Assembly: GCA_973895155.1 (NCBI GenBank)
Contig: OZ316894.1
Location: 19,778,001-19,842,000 of the forward strand
Direction: 5' to 3'
Length of the DNA: 64,000 nucleotides
Source of the DNA: Marsupella aquatica
Lineage: Eukaryota > Marchantiophyta
Shown here: positions 22,454-32,931 of the stretch, one piece after another
Numbering within the stretch: position 1 is the stretch's first letter
Layout of the letters: every line of letters starts with the position of its first letter
Notes under the pieces: generated by a model
The model's input: only the letters and a program-made list of their open reading frames with translations
Database searches by the model: none
What the model was told of the DNA's origin: nothing
Made by a program: the position numbers and the translations under genes

Positions 22454-24725
22454 TCAGCATGAACGTCCAAGTGGCATAAAATTAAGGCCGGCATCTTCGG
22501 GTCGTCTCAGCCCGCAATTGATCAGAAATGCGAGATGCATTTCTGCATGGGGCCTGGGTAAAGCTGCCTCTAATTTCTCCAATAAAGCAGCTTCCCTGGC
22601 GTGACCCTCTTCCTTCTCTCTCCTCAATCTGTCGGCCTCTGCGGCTCTCTGTGCCTCTCTGGTTACCGCATTAGCTTGGACTTCAAACACCCTTTGCAAC
22701 TGTGCCGACTTTGCGTTTATCTCTGATTGCAATTTCGCCTTCTCCATACCTGCCAGCACGAACGCCACTAGTTACGTGGGTGTCACTCAACACGGCCCCG
22801 ATACTTAATCCCAGTCACAAGCTCCCACCGATAAATATGAGTAATGTCAGTCCAGTACGGACTTCAGCTGCAGTCGAGGCTATTGAACGAACTGCTGTTT
22901 TACATAAAGAAATTAAATAAATTCTCGAAAAATGGAAGACTATTGGGTCACTGGACGTCTTTGCCTCCCGAACGTCCTAAACTAAATTGACGATTTAAGT
23001 GTCTGCATTTTCCCTAGCTGTATCGGCTCAGTGTGGACATACGATGCGATTCCTATTTGAACGGTCCATTTAACCACTGGCTGCATCGGTTTACAGGATA
23101 AACATTTGAAAAGCAAAAAACGAGACTGACAATTATAAATGTAGAGAACGGCAAAGAAATGACAGGATCAGACCGCCCGGCCAGAAATAACCTGATGTGT
23201 GTTGAACAGTTTCAAGTCTTTGGACAGCATTTTCTAATCTTGATCTCAGCCTCTCGAACTCATGGTTTGCTGTGACACAAGTTCTTTCCCGTTCCGCGAC
23301 TAGTGCAGCTTTCTCGGACTGCAATTGAGTGATTTCCATTTTTGTGCGTGACTCTGTTTCCTCTTTCTCTGTGGCCATTTCTTCCTTCTCTAAAATGATG
23401 TTCTTCAAACTGCGTGCCGTACTCTCTAGGCTCGATTTCAACCGTCGGATCTCTGCACCTGCTATTTCTTTAGCAGTGTGCATCTCGCTACGCAGCTTTT
23501 CGTTAAGACACTCTATCTTCTCGAGCTCCAGCCCAGCGGCTTTATCAGCCTTTGCTACTACTTCTTCTTTCTCTCGAAGTAGCTCTTCAGTACTCAAACG
23601 AATTTGCTTTACCTCTTCATTCGCGGCTTCCAGACGACAAAGCATATCTTGGGTGGCCAAACTTGTCTTTGACTCCGCCTCCTCTTTTCCTTTCATCAAT
23701 GCATCTTTCTCAGAACTCAGTTGGGTGAACTTTCTCTCCGTCGCAGCCAAGGAGGACTGCAAATTCAGGATCTGCAATTCTTTCTTTTCCTTGCTATACC
23801 GGGTTTCCTGGATTACTTGTGCCGCCGCAGCCAGGGACGACTGCAAATTCAGGATCTGCATTTCTTTCTTTTCCTCGCTATCTCGGGTTTCCTGGAGCGC
23901 CTGTGCGTTCTCAAAGCGTAACTTGTCGATTTCTGAGTATTTTCCAGCCGTGTCTAATTCTACCTGTTCTTTAAACACTAGAGCTTTTGACATGACGAAA
24001 GCGGCAAGGATGTTAACAGCATCTCTGATCACGCGTTGTCTTCGAAATTCGTCGAGCTTTAAAGATGCCGCTGCTTCCTTCTTCACTAGATTGGCGTTCT
24101 CCAACTGCAAATTCGCAATGTCTCCAGCGGCAGCTTCATTGGAGATTCGCAGGTGCGATAACTCCAATGTTGCAGCTTCGTGAAAGGTCCGCAGCCGAGC
24201 TAATTCCGAGGCTACGGCTTCATTTAAAGTCCGCTGCTGAGCTAGCTCAGTTGTAATTGCTGAAACTCCGCAATTTTCCTGGTTCCTCTCTTTCTCGTAG
24301 GCTACTAAAATCGAGCGCGTAAGACTTGCTAAGTGCAGGATCATCGATCTGACCGATCCATCAGTGGGATATTCGCTTGCTAGCCGTTTTCCCTTCTCCA
24401 ATGGTCCGCGTTTGAGAAAATCATCGTCCTTCTGAGTCAGAGGAAAGTTGCCTTGCTGTCGGGCTTGCTGTGGCCGTTTGGAAGGCAGGTATGCATCGTT
24501 ATCTGGATTGGACCTTTTCTTTTGTGACTCCTGCGTCAATTGTCCAATCAGATCCAGATTGTCTGAACGCCGTGGTGACGTTTCACTGAGGGAAGTAGAG
24601 CCCCTTGATTTTTTGCGGAGGTCGTCCGTAAGCACCTTCGAGTAGCGTGAGTTCCGCTTTCTCGGTGTAGATCGCGTCAAGCAAGCACTCGGTGTACATG
24701 TACTAGAGTCGACCGATGGTGGCAT
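22454..24725 (-). CDS. long coiled-coil protein of unknown function, two exons
   Basis: Exon 1 is 24725-23192 and ends at ACATCAG|GTTATT; exon 2 is 22749-22454, after acceptor CTGGCAG. The join keeps frame and gives 609 residues. Residues 1-150 are Ser/Arg/Lys-rich with basic clusters (TPRKR, KKRS, SKRPQQ) that could act as nuclear signals. From about 155 to 590 the chain is almost continuous heptad sequence rich in Glu, Lys, Leu and Ala. A 28-residue unit (QETRxSxEKKExQILNLQSS) is repeated in tandem, encoded by an 84-base DNA duplication at 23761/23845. Exon 2 continues the coiled coil and ends in about 30 non-helical residues. No enzymatic motif or membrane segment is visible. It could be a structural or chromosome-associated protein. 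I do not recognise a family. Confidence 0.78.
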
Positions 24726-25904
24726 CTTGATGTACTGAAGACCTCTCGCAGACTTCTCGCAGCTTCGATTAATGTATATCGACCCGGCAGTGACGAAGAA
24801 TCAATCTCTGCATGAAGACAATGAACCTTCTTAACATCATGCACAAATTTCGTACTTCGTTGCATCTGTTGCATTGAGCTCCCTAGCACTCGGACTACCG
24901 TTTTTAACTGAAGAATAAAGAAATTTTATCCGTATACTGTGGTAATTACATCGCTCACGAAAACTTTGCACATCCCTGAAAGACTCGTCTGTGATAGTTT
25001 TGGATTATGCGGACTTCATACACTGATAGACCTGCTGGATATACGCCATAATTAGCTACGTAGACTGTCATACGAAAATCAAATGACCACTAATTCCTAT
25101 GTTGTGATACTTTCATGAGTTACACTCGATTGATTACCCTTGCAATTTTCGTAGCGGTCGACAGCGGCTATTAATCATCGACCTGGTCATCGACAAGTCC
25201 AGATTCGAAACACAAATATTTTGGCTAGTACGTAAATGCAGGTCAATTCTGGAAATTGTTAGTAAATTAAAACCTCCAAAGAGATACATAAAATTCAAGA
25301 AGGACGTAGTAGCTACATTGATGTGTAAACAACATTAATTTGATCAGTTGAAGTAGTAGAAGGAAGAATTAAAATACCTACGCTTGGAATTTCCAGCATT
25401 CAACAGCAATGCAGATCTCCGCAGTCGGTGATATCCCTGGCATGGACTTACTCGTACGTACTCGTCTCGAACCCTGACTCGCCGATCTGGAGTAAGCCTA
25501 CATCACCGCATTGCAGCTCGAACTACTGCAGGTAGGTCGGCTCGCAGGCATCCACAGAGACAATGCCGAAGAATGCACTGCTTCTGGCGACGAGCGACAT
25601 TCATCCCGTGCATTTAGATCTTAGGTGCACGCACTCTCCGGACGCAACTGAGACAGATCTGAGCGCCAATTTTGTTGCAGCTCTACTTGTCGAGACGGAT
25701 TGATTTCTCTGCCTTTCAATTTCAGCAGCTCACTATCGATCGGCGACGTTCGATACCAGTTTCTAAACCCCGCTCGCGCCATAATGTGGCGATCGATGCA
25801 CATCTCCAATCTGAAACGCAATCGCGACCGTGGACGTATGTTCGAATGGCGGAGGCGATGATGGAGCCAGCCTTGGATCGATCCACAAAAGAGGCGCCAG
25901 CACG

Positions 25905-26040
25905 TACATATGTATGCCTTACATATATAGGTATAAATGTACGTACAATGTATGCATCACATTATACGTATTAATGTACGTATATATATCCATGTATATA
26001 TGTATTATTGTACGTACATATATGCATGTACGCACATACC
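25905..26040. repeat. CATATG/GTACGTAC alternating tract
   Basis: About 135 bases of alternating purine-pyrimidine sequence with repeated TACGTACAT and TGCATGTACG, including self-complementary GTACGTAC. It is a degenerate microsatellite that could form cruciform or Z-type structures. Confidence 0.7.
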
Positions 26041-27907
26041 TGCAAGTGTGCAAAGTTGCAACTCGCCGGTGTCGCAGTCATAGCTGTGTCATGTTTTAGT
26101 GTTTTAGTTGTTAATTTGGTCTTTCCGGAGTCTTTCTCCCCTTTATTTGACCCTTAGGTGTTTCATGTTTTGGTTTTTTAAATTGTTGGTTTGGCCTTTT
26201 GGGGGTCTCTACTTGTTCGTCTTCTTCCCCTTAGGGCATAACTGAAGGTGGGATACAAACAAAAAGCAGGGATGAGGCATAGATGAATCAGAAATAAAGG
26301 GAAACCCTTTTTTCTGGAAGGTTTTTTTCCTCTCTCCTCAACTCATCTTATTTATGTTCGATGGACAGGTAATCAGGCTAGTATCTCCAAAAGAACTCTA
26401 AATCTGAAACCTGAACACTAGGCAACTTTTTTAACTTCTTAGTTTGTACAGGTAAAGGTCAGTTGAAAAGCAAAAGATTGGTAGAGCTCCAGGTAAAGCA
26501 CACATTTGAAACCTACAACATTAAATTAGAGAAAATATGTGTGATTGCTCAAAAATGTAAACTGATTGTAAGCTAAAGGCAAGGACATTTCTTCCCTTCC
26601 CACTATTTCCACCATCCATTTCATGTTAGCACATAGTTGCTTCAAACATGGCAAGAACATGACAAAACAAATTCAGTCAGACACAAAAACAATGGGAGGT
26701 TAGTATACAGTTTGGCTAGTATAATTTGGTGAGATCTGTACCCAAACAAAAGAGTGGTTTTCTCACCATGAGCTTGAGACCATGTGCTAACTTGTATCTT
26801 TCTGAGCACTATAATGTGCATTTGATGGTTGATGGTTTGCATCAAACAGGTTGTGCCCCAAAACCTAAAATTGCAACTAAAGTTTTATGCCCCAATAAGT
26901 AGACCCCTGCTACAATATTGGTTGTAGTGTTTTAAATATGGGTATTGGTGTTTTATAATATGGAATAGTTGTCTAGCATAAATGAGGTGACAGGCGTGCA
27001 TTGCACATTGTTGTCAATAGGAAGAGATATTGAGGATGCACATTGTTGTGAATAGTGAGAGATATTAAGGGGAAGTGTTGGCAAGCATGAGCCATATGAC
27101 CAGGCAGTTAGACATAGGAGGGAGTTGGCAAGTCAACCTGGCAACTACATTTCAAGGAGTGTGCAGTTGGGCATAGGAAAATGCACAATGACATCTTGAG
27201 ATCCTTAGGAATTAATGTCACTATAATCAAATGATCAAAACAAATATCCGCCAAAAATGACATTTTCTAAGCAAACCATGAGAAAGAAAGACCAAATGAG
27301 ATTGCCTGCCAAATGACATGTGCTAAACAAACCATGAGAAAAAAAGACCAAATGAGATTGCCCGTTATAGTATCTACACTAGAAGGTTAAATAGATGGGG
27401 GTGCCCTGAATATTGATACAGTACTCTCCTTAACTCATCAAATTGCATAGTATAGTGTTCAGATAAATACTTAGCACAATCGAATTGCATATTCATTTGT
27501 TGTGCTGAGATTTAGATAGATAACACAATCCTTGCCCAGAAAACTGACACATCTTGGACTCTGTTTTACTCATCAAATGGGACCGCTGGCCCCTGTAGCT
27601 ACCTCAACTTGGCCAAAGGAGGCGAGGGGTATGGTGACAGTGGACAAGACACAAACTGTCACGCGAAGTTCCACGTGGGAAGTGGGATGTTTGCATCGTC
27701 AATTGCAGGAATTGGTAAAGAAAAAATTTCCACATTGAATTTCCTTGGGTATGGAGTTGTGCTATTCCCCACTTATTGGACCCATTATGCTGTGGTTGGT
27801 GGATAGAACAGGTGCAATGTACTCTCCTTTAATTTAGTGCCACTTTCTCGATCACTCAAGTCAGAGCTCGCCTTTTCAGATTGAGGTTTTCCAAATTCCA
27901 ACCACAA

Positions 27908-27977
27908 GGATTGGCTAGAAATGAACCTAGGACCCCCACTTATACATTTTAGTGCTCTGCCACTGAGCTACAGACCC
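27908..27977 (-). repeat. degenerate tRNA-like sequence (pseudo-tRNA or SINE head)
   Basis: The minus strand reads GGGTCTGTAGCTCAGTGGCA with a perfect D arm (GCTC...GAGC), then a T-arm-like GGTCCTAGGTTCATTTCTAG. The acceptor ends pair poorly and no proper anticodon stem with a 7-base loop forms, so it is not a functional tRNA gene. A pseudogene or SINE head is more likely. Confidence 0.5.
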
Positions 27978-29047
27978 TTTAGAGTGTGGTCATTTCTAAC
28001 ATGATTTCAGTAACGGTATATTACCAGAATTCCCCTCGAATTTCAGAAATTTGACAAAGTCCAAATCAATTTTGTGTAGTGCTAAATCGCCAATGTTCGT
28101 ACGCCTCCGTTGTCTCTGCCGGGATCAACATGCCTCTAGCTCCCAGAGTTCGACCCTGCGCCATTGTAGCAGGGCAAGTTCTCTCAATTTCCCTTTCATG
28201 TATTCTTTTATCGAAAGTGCAGCACAGTACGGTACTTCTCTGTGATGAAAACCGTGGTAATTTTTGAGTGTCTTGATTATGGTGAATTGGTCGTTGAATG
28301 TCACGAGTAAGGAAAATCAAAAATTGGAAACATGTTTGGTCTCTGCCAGTAAGTCCCACATTGAAATTTTGTCGCCCCATCGTGGAAAATGGACTCTAGT
28401 GTCCAAGCCAAACGCTGTGAGACAACAGTGAGGGGGATTGGTGGCTACGAGATTCGTCGCCAGCTTCTCGAGACAGGTCTGAGAGTTTTCTTGAGCTCGA
28501 TTGCGTCTACCCTGATTCCACTCCACACGATTAATCCAATTCGAATGTCTGTATCGTGGAAATTTAATTCCAATCCTTCTAAGTTTCCAACTCATCAACA
28601 GCGCTGCATGACAGACTTTGAGAAGCAGATACTCCTGTTCGTCGAGAGTAATAATATGACAATCAATGTACCCCTTTGACTTGACCAATCCACAGAACCG
28701 GGGCTGTGGATCCAACGTTGGCGTTACTTACTACCGACAGAAGACATCGTGTGAAACTATGGCAATTCTTTGCGGACAGAGGACAGTTTTCTTGTTTGAA
28801 GTGGGCCCGGAAGTGGGTTGACCACAAGAGTTCAACCGAGAGTTTAATTACTGTCGACAATGGTAGCCTTTGGCTTATATATTCAATCCGTGTACATGAC
28901 AGTACACACTTCGCGAGCTTCTCTATGGTGTGAAGATGGGAGTGCTTTGAGTCTGTCTAGTAATTAACTATCTCCTAATTTAGTTGGAGAAGAAGACTGG
29001 AATTCAACGGCTCTTGAAAGACGGAATTTGATGGAGTTGCGTCGTAC

Positions 29048-29151
29048 CTTGGATGCCTCAGGTTTTTCTCTTCTCGGTCGTTAATGAACCTCAAACGACG
29101 ATTGTCAGTCAGCGAGTAGCAGATAAGTTCAATTTCACCTCTAAGATTTTC
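29048..29151 (-). CDS. isolated exon-like block, unidentified
   Basis: On the minus strand a 104-base block is bounded by TTTCAG and AG|GTACGA and stays open with a protein-like translation (ENLRGEIELICYSLTDNRRL, then a charged stretch). I could not join it in frame to flanking exons. Candidates are an open frame upstream at 29627-29430 and frames at 28.3-28.8 kb downstream. It may be a relic or part of an unresolved gene divergent from the lipase. Confidence 0.25.
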
Positions 29152-30020
29152 CTGAAAGTAAAATGACAGGCACGGGAGCCTTCAGAGTCGTGCTGAACTG
29201 ATCGAATTCTGTCGACGACTAATGAAACAGCCTGTCTTCACTAACTCTAATAAAATTAGAGCTCGTTACTTTGGCAAGCTGATAAGCGTGCCCGTTGCTT
29301 TTTAAATTTTAGGCGTTCGAAGTTAGGCGCTGGTAAGCGAGGCATGTAAGATCTGCTCTTTTTCCAACGCCTAAGCTCGCAACTGCAATTCTCAGGCATA
29401 TCTGTTGCCAGTAGGCCGTGTTTCGAATTTCACCAGGCTGGAGCGTTGTTGAGCCGGCCAGTAGCACTTTCTGTGCTGGAAATTTTGGCGGTAAAATTAG
29501 GGAAACCGATTCTCGAAGTCGTTGTTATAATCGTTTTTGTGATAGCCAGGCGATCACCAATTATTAATTGCACGAGTCCGTTCGTGGTCTGGCCCGGTGA
29601 GCCCTCAGAACGGGACCTTGATGTCAAACAGTGAGGGCTAGTTCTAGTAACGTAAACTATACCACTAGGTCGATTCGCAGCGAGGCCGGACTGGACGCGC
29701 CTTGGTGCTCCGGGGCTTTAAGTGTAGATCTCTCACTTGCTGAAGCCCATTTTACATACCTCCTCTTAGTTTTCTCCTCTCCCTCTCGGATACTTAGAGC
29801 CGGAGTTCTCTAATTTCTCAGTCTCTGCTTCATTTGCTTACTCACACAATTTCATATCCGGCAGCTAGAACGCACTAGAGCAGCTCAATAGTTAGATTGA
29901 TGATCGCTGATTAAGTGATCGAAAGGCACACTTGGCGCGAAGTGTGATTCATAGAACAGTTCAAATTGTTCTTTGACTACTGGAGTTAGTATTAGAAACC
30001 ACGCGGACACAATCGGCAAG

Positions 30021-32931
30021 ATGGGAACTACGTCATGTGTGCTCTTTGCACTCAGTTGCTTGCTGGTTTTGACTCATTCCGAGTTGTTGCAAACCGAAGC
30101 GTTTTGCAGCAAATACGTTGAACCCGAAGGCTACTCCTGCCACGAACATAAGGTACGAACTTCATAGTTTTCTGGAGATCAACTACGTATCCAGATTTCG
30201 CTTACAGCATTTCGAGATCAAATCTTGAAGATTACTTGCTCGATCCATAATTTCTCCGGTTCATTTGTGCCAGGAGAATAGTGAAGTATATCTTAAAGTT
30301 CTAAACGATTTATTTACGATGCCGGAACTATTACCCAGCCCGTTGCTTTAAATGCTTTCATTTGCATTGTGCTTTTCTGCAGTTATACACGGAAGATGGC
30401 TACGGGCTTCTCTTGCACAGAGTGGGAATCAAAGGCGAGGGCAGAGGTGGGAAAGGACCACTCCCCGGTTCCATCTCAGCCTCCACGAACGAGAGATACA
30501 GAGGTTTTCCAGAATCCCCGGGGCTTCAACGATCTCAGTCCCGGATGCAACCAGCTGATGAATCAGTTAGTACAGGCTTTGGTGCAGCACTCAGCGAGTA
30601 TCCGAACCAAGCCATTGCATCTCGAAGGGGCAGTCCCGTGCTTCTTCTACATCCTGAGATGTTGAACGGAGATAGTTGGTTCAAGCACGCGGATCTAGAG
30701 AACCAAACCGCACGGCTGCCCTTCCTCCTAGCAGATGAGGGCTTCGATGTCTGGGTTGGACATCTTCGAGCAACTCAGTGGAGCCATGACCATGTGTCCA
30801 TTTCGCATCACGAGCCGGTAATGAATTAAGCATAGCATGTCGTCTTGCATGTCCGTTTGTTTTGGTTACTCCGAGATCATTTCTCAATTGTCAGTTTCGT
30901 GAACCTAGAAAAGCAATTATCTAGAACAGCAAAGAAAGTGAACACCGCAGCGAAGACACCTACTGACCAAGCGATTCTTTACGCAGGCGTATTGGAACTG
31001 GACATGGGATCAACTAGCACAGCATGACTTGCCTACTATGTTGCAATTTTTGGCAAATGAGACGGGTGGAAAAGTACATGTTGTAGGCTTCTCGCAGGTA
31101 AGCTGAGTTGATAGAGTCCATGACTCGCGGGTCTTTGTCGGGCTCGAATTCTTTGAGTGGTGTGATTAAACATATGTGTGGTGTATCTTGCGAATGGTAG
31201 ATCTTGAGCAGCTTCCGTGATGAAATGCAGGGTGCCACGGTTGGAGCGGCAGCCGCTACAAGGGCAAAGGTCGCAGGGCAGATGAAATCTCTCACTTTAA
31301 TCGGACCTACGATGTACCGTGGAGTAAGAAACCCTCTTCTTACGGGACCATGGGCAGGATTCCTACGTGACTTGCTGCGAGAGGTAATGTGATACCTACG
31401 TAGTAATCGATAACAAACGGGATCTCAAGCTGCCGTAGTATTCTGCTGCATATAATCTATTTTGACTAAAACACGTCACATTGTCAATGTGAGACTCCAT
31501 TTGGATATAAAGGTCGATCGAGCTAGTGACAATCGTACCGTGGGATAAATGCGCAGATCACACACCAAATCGCAGCATCGCCAGGGTGGGTCAACTTTAC
31601 TAGGTCAGTTTATTTTCAAAACTATGACATCTGTTGTTCGTTTGAAGAGGCTGAAGACGAGTAGGGAGAAGGAGCAATTAATTACTCCTCACTTGTGCTT
31701 ACTAGGTCAGTTTATTTTCAAAACTATGACATCTGTTGTTCGTTTGAAGAGGCTGAAGACGAGTAGGGAGAAGGAGCAATTAATTACTCCTCACTTGTGC
31801 TACAAAAATGAACCTTATCTCTCATGCTCTCGTATAGTACTAACATTGGACCTGTAACGGCGCTTGCTCCTGCTCGAGAAATTGTTTTCCTGCATAGATT
31901 TAGAACTATACGCTGACTTGACTTCTGGAACTTGATCGTTAGGGATATGGGGGAGTTAGCCAATTTCCAGCCGATTCTTCCGCTGACAGGACCTCGAGCA
32001 GAACTGCGATTCCCAATCTCAGGTGAGTTAGACTCCAGTTGTTCGCAATGATTTCGTCTTCGATCGTGTTCTCTCCCTTATGAACTGCATTGTGCTACGG
32101 CATGTGCACCGGTTTTGACGCAACAACCCTCGTCCGTGCTGCTCGGAGTGAATTTCCATGAACGTGCGTCCATTTCTTTCAAATAATGATCGATCTGATC
32201 GCCAGATGGATTCCGGCTTTTACAGTGAGCAGCCCCTGTCGAATTATCATCACGGTACTGTGTGATAATCATGGCGAGGGAAATCCCTGCTAAATGTATG
32301 AGTCTGGAACTAATAATAAAATCAATGTGGTGCGAGACGTCGTTAATAATGTAAGTTTTGCACGTATATATATATTGCCTGATTGTACATGTGGCTCGCG
32401 TATCAACTCCGACAGGTCCTGATTGCTGCTTAAGTCCATCACTCTCTTTGATTGACAACGGATGGGATGGAACCACATCGTCCAGCAACATCGAGCATTT
32501 CCATCAAGGTAAGTTCCAGTGGTACCTTGTTCATGTTGAGTAAATTGTATGTCGATCTGGCCGGCTGTCCCAGTTGCTGCAAGTGGTAACAAATTTTTCT
32601 TTTCGTGGTCACAGCTTTGATGACACCTAACTGGAGGAAGTTCGACCACGGTACGGGACAGCTCAATATTGAGGCGTATGGAAGCCCTACGCCCCCGGAT
32701 TACGAGCCTAAAGATATCCCGGCCGATCTTCCAGTGCTAATTATCTACGGACAAAAAGATTTATATTCCCCAGCGGAGGGAGTCGAGGAATTCATCACTT
32801 CAATGCAGAGCCTACCTTCAATTGTGTCTCTATCGGATTACGCCCACTTAGATCTCTTCTTCAGTACAAATCGCATGCAAGATGTTTATGACCGCGTTAG
32901 CACGTTCCTTGGATCCAATGCGACGGCCTAG
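30021..32931 (+). CDS. secreted acid lipase (plant triacylglycerol lipase family), 7 exons
   Basis: Alpha/beta-hydrolase of the acid lipase family that hydrolyses ester bonds of neutral lipids. Exons: 30021-30152, 30383-30817, 30987-31097, 31231-31383, 31956-32022, 32416-32508, 32615-32931 (435 residues). Residues 1-20 form a signal peptide (LFALSCLLVLTHS). The N-terminal family motif follows (CSKYVEPEGYSCHEH, then YTEDGYGLLLHRV). The lid/core motif FDVWVGHLRATQWSHDH and AYWNWTWDQLAQHDLP are clear. The predicted triad is Ser225 (GFSQG), Asp379 (YGQKDL) and His408 (DYAHLDL). Oddities: the usual GHSxG is GFSQG, the oxyanion His-Gly is His-Pro (LLLHPEML), and about 60 Ser/Gly/Arg-rich residues are inserted between the DGY motif and the first core strand. 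Exon 5 must use an unusual GAG acceptor to keep frame; an undetected extra exon is the alternative. Intron 4 carries a perfect 102-base tandem duplication. Confidence 0.9.
31597..31800 (+). repeat. perfect 102-bp tandem duplication in lipase intron 4
   Basis: Two identical 102-base copies (TTACTAGGTCAGTTTATTTT...) lie head to tail at 31597 and 31699. The length is a multiple of three and both copies stay open in one frame, but the block lies between well-supported lipase exons 4 and 5. Identity of the copies points to a recent event. Confidence 0.9.

Larger units (their letters stand above)
24726..30020. other. mostly gene-less spacer
   Basis: No complete gene is supported. The stretch contains an alternating purine/pyrimidine tract (25.9-26.04 kb), a decayed tRNA-like sequence (27908-27977), a direct repeat of about 57 bases at 27.25-27.36 kb (shared ACCATGAGAAA.AAAGACC), and one exon-like block at 29048-29151. 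At 28.3-28.7 kb both strands carry open frames (plus strand 28389-28679; minus strand 28715-28317); neither can be preferred with confidence. Confidence 0.5.

Noticed and set aside
23329-24183. 284-residue plus-strand frame
   Set aside because: It is antisense to the coiled-coil gene; its Ser/Phe-rich composition is the mirror of Glu/Lys-rich codons.
27908-27977. Functional tRNA gene
   Set aside because: There is no proper anticodon stem and the acceptor ends do not pair.
31549-31857. 102-residue plus-strand frame
   Set aside because: It is made by the 102-base duplication inside lipase intron 4; it could be a cassette exon but has no support.
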